Assembly (NCBI RefSeq): GCF_001542415.1
Contig: NZ_LNCU01000034.1
Location: forward strand, 97,673 to 150,682
Direction: 5' to 3'
From: Bradyrhizobium macuxiense
Lineage (GTDB): Bacteria; Pseudomonadota; Alphaproteobacteria; Rhizobiales; Xanthobacteraceae
DNA length: 53,010 nucleotides
Under the pieces are notes generated by a model. The model did no database searches. It saw only the letters and a list, made by a program, of their open reading frames with translations, and had not been told where the DNA came from. Shown here in pieces: positions 51,541-53,010 of this stretch; the first letter of the stretch is position 1; each line of letters opens with the position of its first letter. Position numbers and translations under genes: made by a program.

Positions 51541-53010
51541 CTACCGCCGCAGCGCATCGAGGCGCTCCTTTGCTTCCTTGACTCCGCCGGCCTCAGCCTT
51601 GACGTAGAGAGCGAGCGCCTTCGTCGCATCGCTGCGCGTCCCCAAGACTCCCCATTTGGAAAGAATAATGGGATCATAGGTTTCAGCGAGCTTGAAACTT
51701 GCCTGGGCATTGCCGGCTGCAGCCGCGCGCTCAAGCACGATCCGCGCAGAACCGATATCGCCACGGCCGAGCAGCATGTCCGCGCGGGCGACCAGCCTGG
51801 TGAACTCAGCAGTATCGTCGGGGTTGGACGGCAGCTCGGCTTGCGCATCCGCACCGGCGGTCTGCTCTACGGTGACCGGTATCGCCGCCTCCGCCTTGTG
51901 TTGCATGCTGATCCGATCCGTGATGCCAGGCTTTGGCGCATTCTGACTGCTTCGCGCCGCCTGCTTGAGCTCTGCCGCCTGATCGCAAGCTTGACGCGCT
52001 CGAGCATCGTAGGCGTACATCTTCGTGCGCGTCGCCGAGAGCTCGGCGGTCAACGTCTCGACCTTGTCCTGCTCCTGTCGCAGCGATTGCTTCAGCTCGG
52101 TTGATCCCTTCTCCGCCGCCTGTTTCAGCTTCGCGGTTTCCTCGCCCGCCTTGGTCGCCAGCGCGGTCTGCGCCTCGACATCGCGCCGCGCCGCCGCGAG
52201 ATCCTGTTCCAGTCGGCTCGCGCGGTCGCGTTCCTCCTGCAGCGATTTTCGCAGGTCCGCCGAGCCGGCGTCCGCTGTCTGCTTCAGCTGGCTTGCCTCG
52301 GCGCCCGCCTTGGTCGCCAGCGCAGTCTGCGTCTCGACATCGCGTCGCGCCGCCGCGAGATCCTGTTCCAGCCGGTTCGCACGGTCGCGTTCCTGCTGCA
52401 GCGATTCTCCGAGATCCGTCGGGCCGCTTTGCGCCGCCTGCTTGAGTTCTGGCGCCTGATCGCTAACCTGACGTGCTTGAGCATCGTAGGCGTACATCTT
52501 GGTGCGCATCGCCGTGAGCTCGGCGGTGAGCGTCTCGACCTTGTCCTGCTCTTGGCGCAGCGATTGCCTCAGCTCGGCTGAATCCTTCTCCGCCGCCTGT
52601 TTCAGCTTCGCGGATTCCTCGCCCGCCTTGGTCGCCAGCGCGGTCTCCGTCTCGACATCGCGTCGCGACGCCGCGAGAGCCTGTTCCTGTCGGCTCGCGC
52701 GGTCGCGTTCCTGTTGCAGCGATTTTCGTAGGTCCGCCGAGCCGGCGTCCGCGGTCTTCTTCAGCTCGCTTGCCTCGGCGCCCGCCTTGGTCGCCAGCGC
52801 GGTCTGCGTCTCGACATCGCGCCGCGCTGCCGCGAGATCCTGTTCCAGCCGGCTCGCACGGTCGCGTTCCTGCTGCAGCGATTTTCGCAGGTCCGCCGAG
52901 CCGGCGTCCGCTGTCTTCTTCAGCTGGCTTGCCTCGGCGCCCGCCTTGGTCGCCAGCGCGGTCTGCGTCTCGACATCGCGTCGCGACGCCGCGAGATCCT
53001 GTTCCAGCCG
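51541..53010 (-). CDS. Repeat-rich coiled-coil protein with C-terminal Sel1-like helices (5' end beyond window)
   Basis: The frame is open to the right edge, giving about 489 C-terminal residues. The visible N-terminal two-thirds is a long Ala/Glu/Lys/Arg coiled coil built from 53-residue units in register. A-type units (ALATKAGAEASQLKQ and RLEQDLAAARRDVE) alternate with B-type units (MYAYDARARQ). After a Pro/Gln linker, the last ~100 residues form Sel1/TPR-like helices (FTRLVARADMLLGRGDIGSARIVLERAAAAGN). It probably acts as a scaffold. It lies 65 bases upstream of the TAXI gene on the same strand. Signal or membrane segments, if any, lie beyond the edge. Confidence 0.8.
   Translation of the reverse strand, partial: RLEQDLAASRRDVETQTALATKAGAEASQLKKTADAGSADLRKSLQQERDRASRLEQDLAAARRDVETQTALATKAGAEASELKKTADAGSADLRKSLQQERDRASRQEQALAASRRDVETETALATKAGEESAKLKQAAEKDSAELRQSLRQEQDKVETLTAELTAMRTKMYAYDAQARQVSDQAPELKQAAQSGPTDLGESLQQERDRANRLEQDLAAARRDVETQTALATKAGAEASQLKQTADAGSADLRKSLQEERDRASRLEQDLAAARRDVEAQTALATKAGEETAKLKQAAEKGSTELKQSLRQEQDKVETLTAELSATRTKMYAYDARARQACDQAAELKQAARSSQNAPKPGITDRISMQHKAEAAIPVTVEQTAGADAQAELPSNPDDTAEFTRLVARADMLLGRGDIGSARIVLERAAAAGNAQASFKLAETYDPIILSKWGVLGTRSDATKALALYVKAEAGGVKEAKERLDALRR
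51961..53010 (-). repeat. 159-bp in-frame tandem repeats within the coiled-coil gene
   Basis: The block beginning CCCGCCTTGG recurs at 52145, 52304, 52622, 52781 and 52940, all multiples of 159 apart. The slots at 51986 and 52463 are filled by a variant unit, and the CTGCTTGAG marker of that variant recurs at 51961 and 52438, exactly 477 bases (three units) apart. Units are nearly identical in DNA over long stretches. Confidence 0.85.

Noticed and set aside
51961..53010. CRISPR-like periodicity at the right edge
   Set aside because: The 159-bp period is in frame within an open coding sequence and encodes a coiled coil.

Overview
This window has the look of a chromosomal segment of an alphaproteobacterium of the Bradyrhizobium/Nitrobacteraceae type. 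The evidence is very high GC at third codon positions, short intergenic gaps, many ArsR/LysR/Lrp regulators beside small catabolic operons, GAAA-capped palindromic extragenic repeats of the kind common in Bradyrhizobium, and a fused indolepyruvate ferredoxin oxidoreductase. I saw no rRNA, tRNA, insertion sequence, prophage or CRISPR array. The genus is inferred from protein style, not from a marker gene search.

Layout. 1-5.0 kb: the glycolate oxidase genes glcE (cut by the left edge) and glcD, separated by a module of an ArsR-type regulator, an antibiotic-biosynthesis-monooxygenase-fold protein and an alpha/beta hydrolase. 5.1-10.0 kb: a c-type cytochrome, a pyruvate-oxidase-like TPP enzyme, a membrane-anchored hydrolase, a 58-residue small protein, a TPR lipoprotein-like protein and rpmJ. 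10.5-13.5 kb: a four-gene plus-strand operon (amidohydrolase, dienelactone hydrolase, haloacid dehalogenase, YbaK-like deacylase) behind an AT-rich palindromic promoter region. 13.5-17.3 kb: a secreted Cys-containing protein and a LysR gene divergent from an SDR/pirin/WrbA redox-stress set. 17.5-19.7 kb: an aromatic aminotransferase and a DUF5996 protein.

19.7-27.0 kb: a tandem pair of cupin/JmjC-like proteins (one without its metal-binding histidine) divergent from an exopolysaccharide module: a Wzz-type chain-length protein with a degenerate kinase domain, a GH5 glycosidase and a Wzy-like membrane protein. 27.0-28.7 kb: secreted DUF1080 and cupin proteins and a Trp-rich small protein. 28.7-32.8 kb: a 1371-residue protein with five tandem GAF domains, then GGDEF and EAL. 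33.2-36.4 kb: a catabolic operon (malate/lactate dehydrogenase family, flavin-dependent monooxygenase, fumarylacetoacetase family). 36.4-39.1 kb: a palindromic repeat cluster, a second LysR and two small divergent genes.

39.1-46.6 kb: an Lrp/AsnC regulator divergent from the indolepyruvate oxidoreductase, a monocarboxylate symporter with its DUF3311 partner, and a secreted amidase; together these suggest aromatic amino acid or auxin-type catabolism. 46.6-53.0 kb: a LuxR-type HTH stub, a Bug-type binding protein, an NHL-repeat secreted protein, and a minus-strand operon of a repeat-rich coiled-coil/Sel1-like protein (cut by the right edge), an orphan TAXI binding protein, a VasI-like protein and a DsrE-family protein. 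The best candidates for something undescribed are this last operon, the tandem JmjC-like pair, and the glycolate oxidase locus split by the ArsR module.
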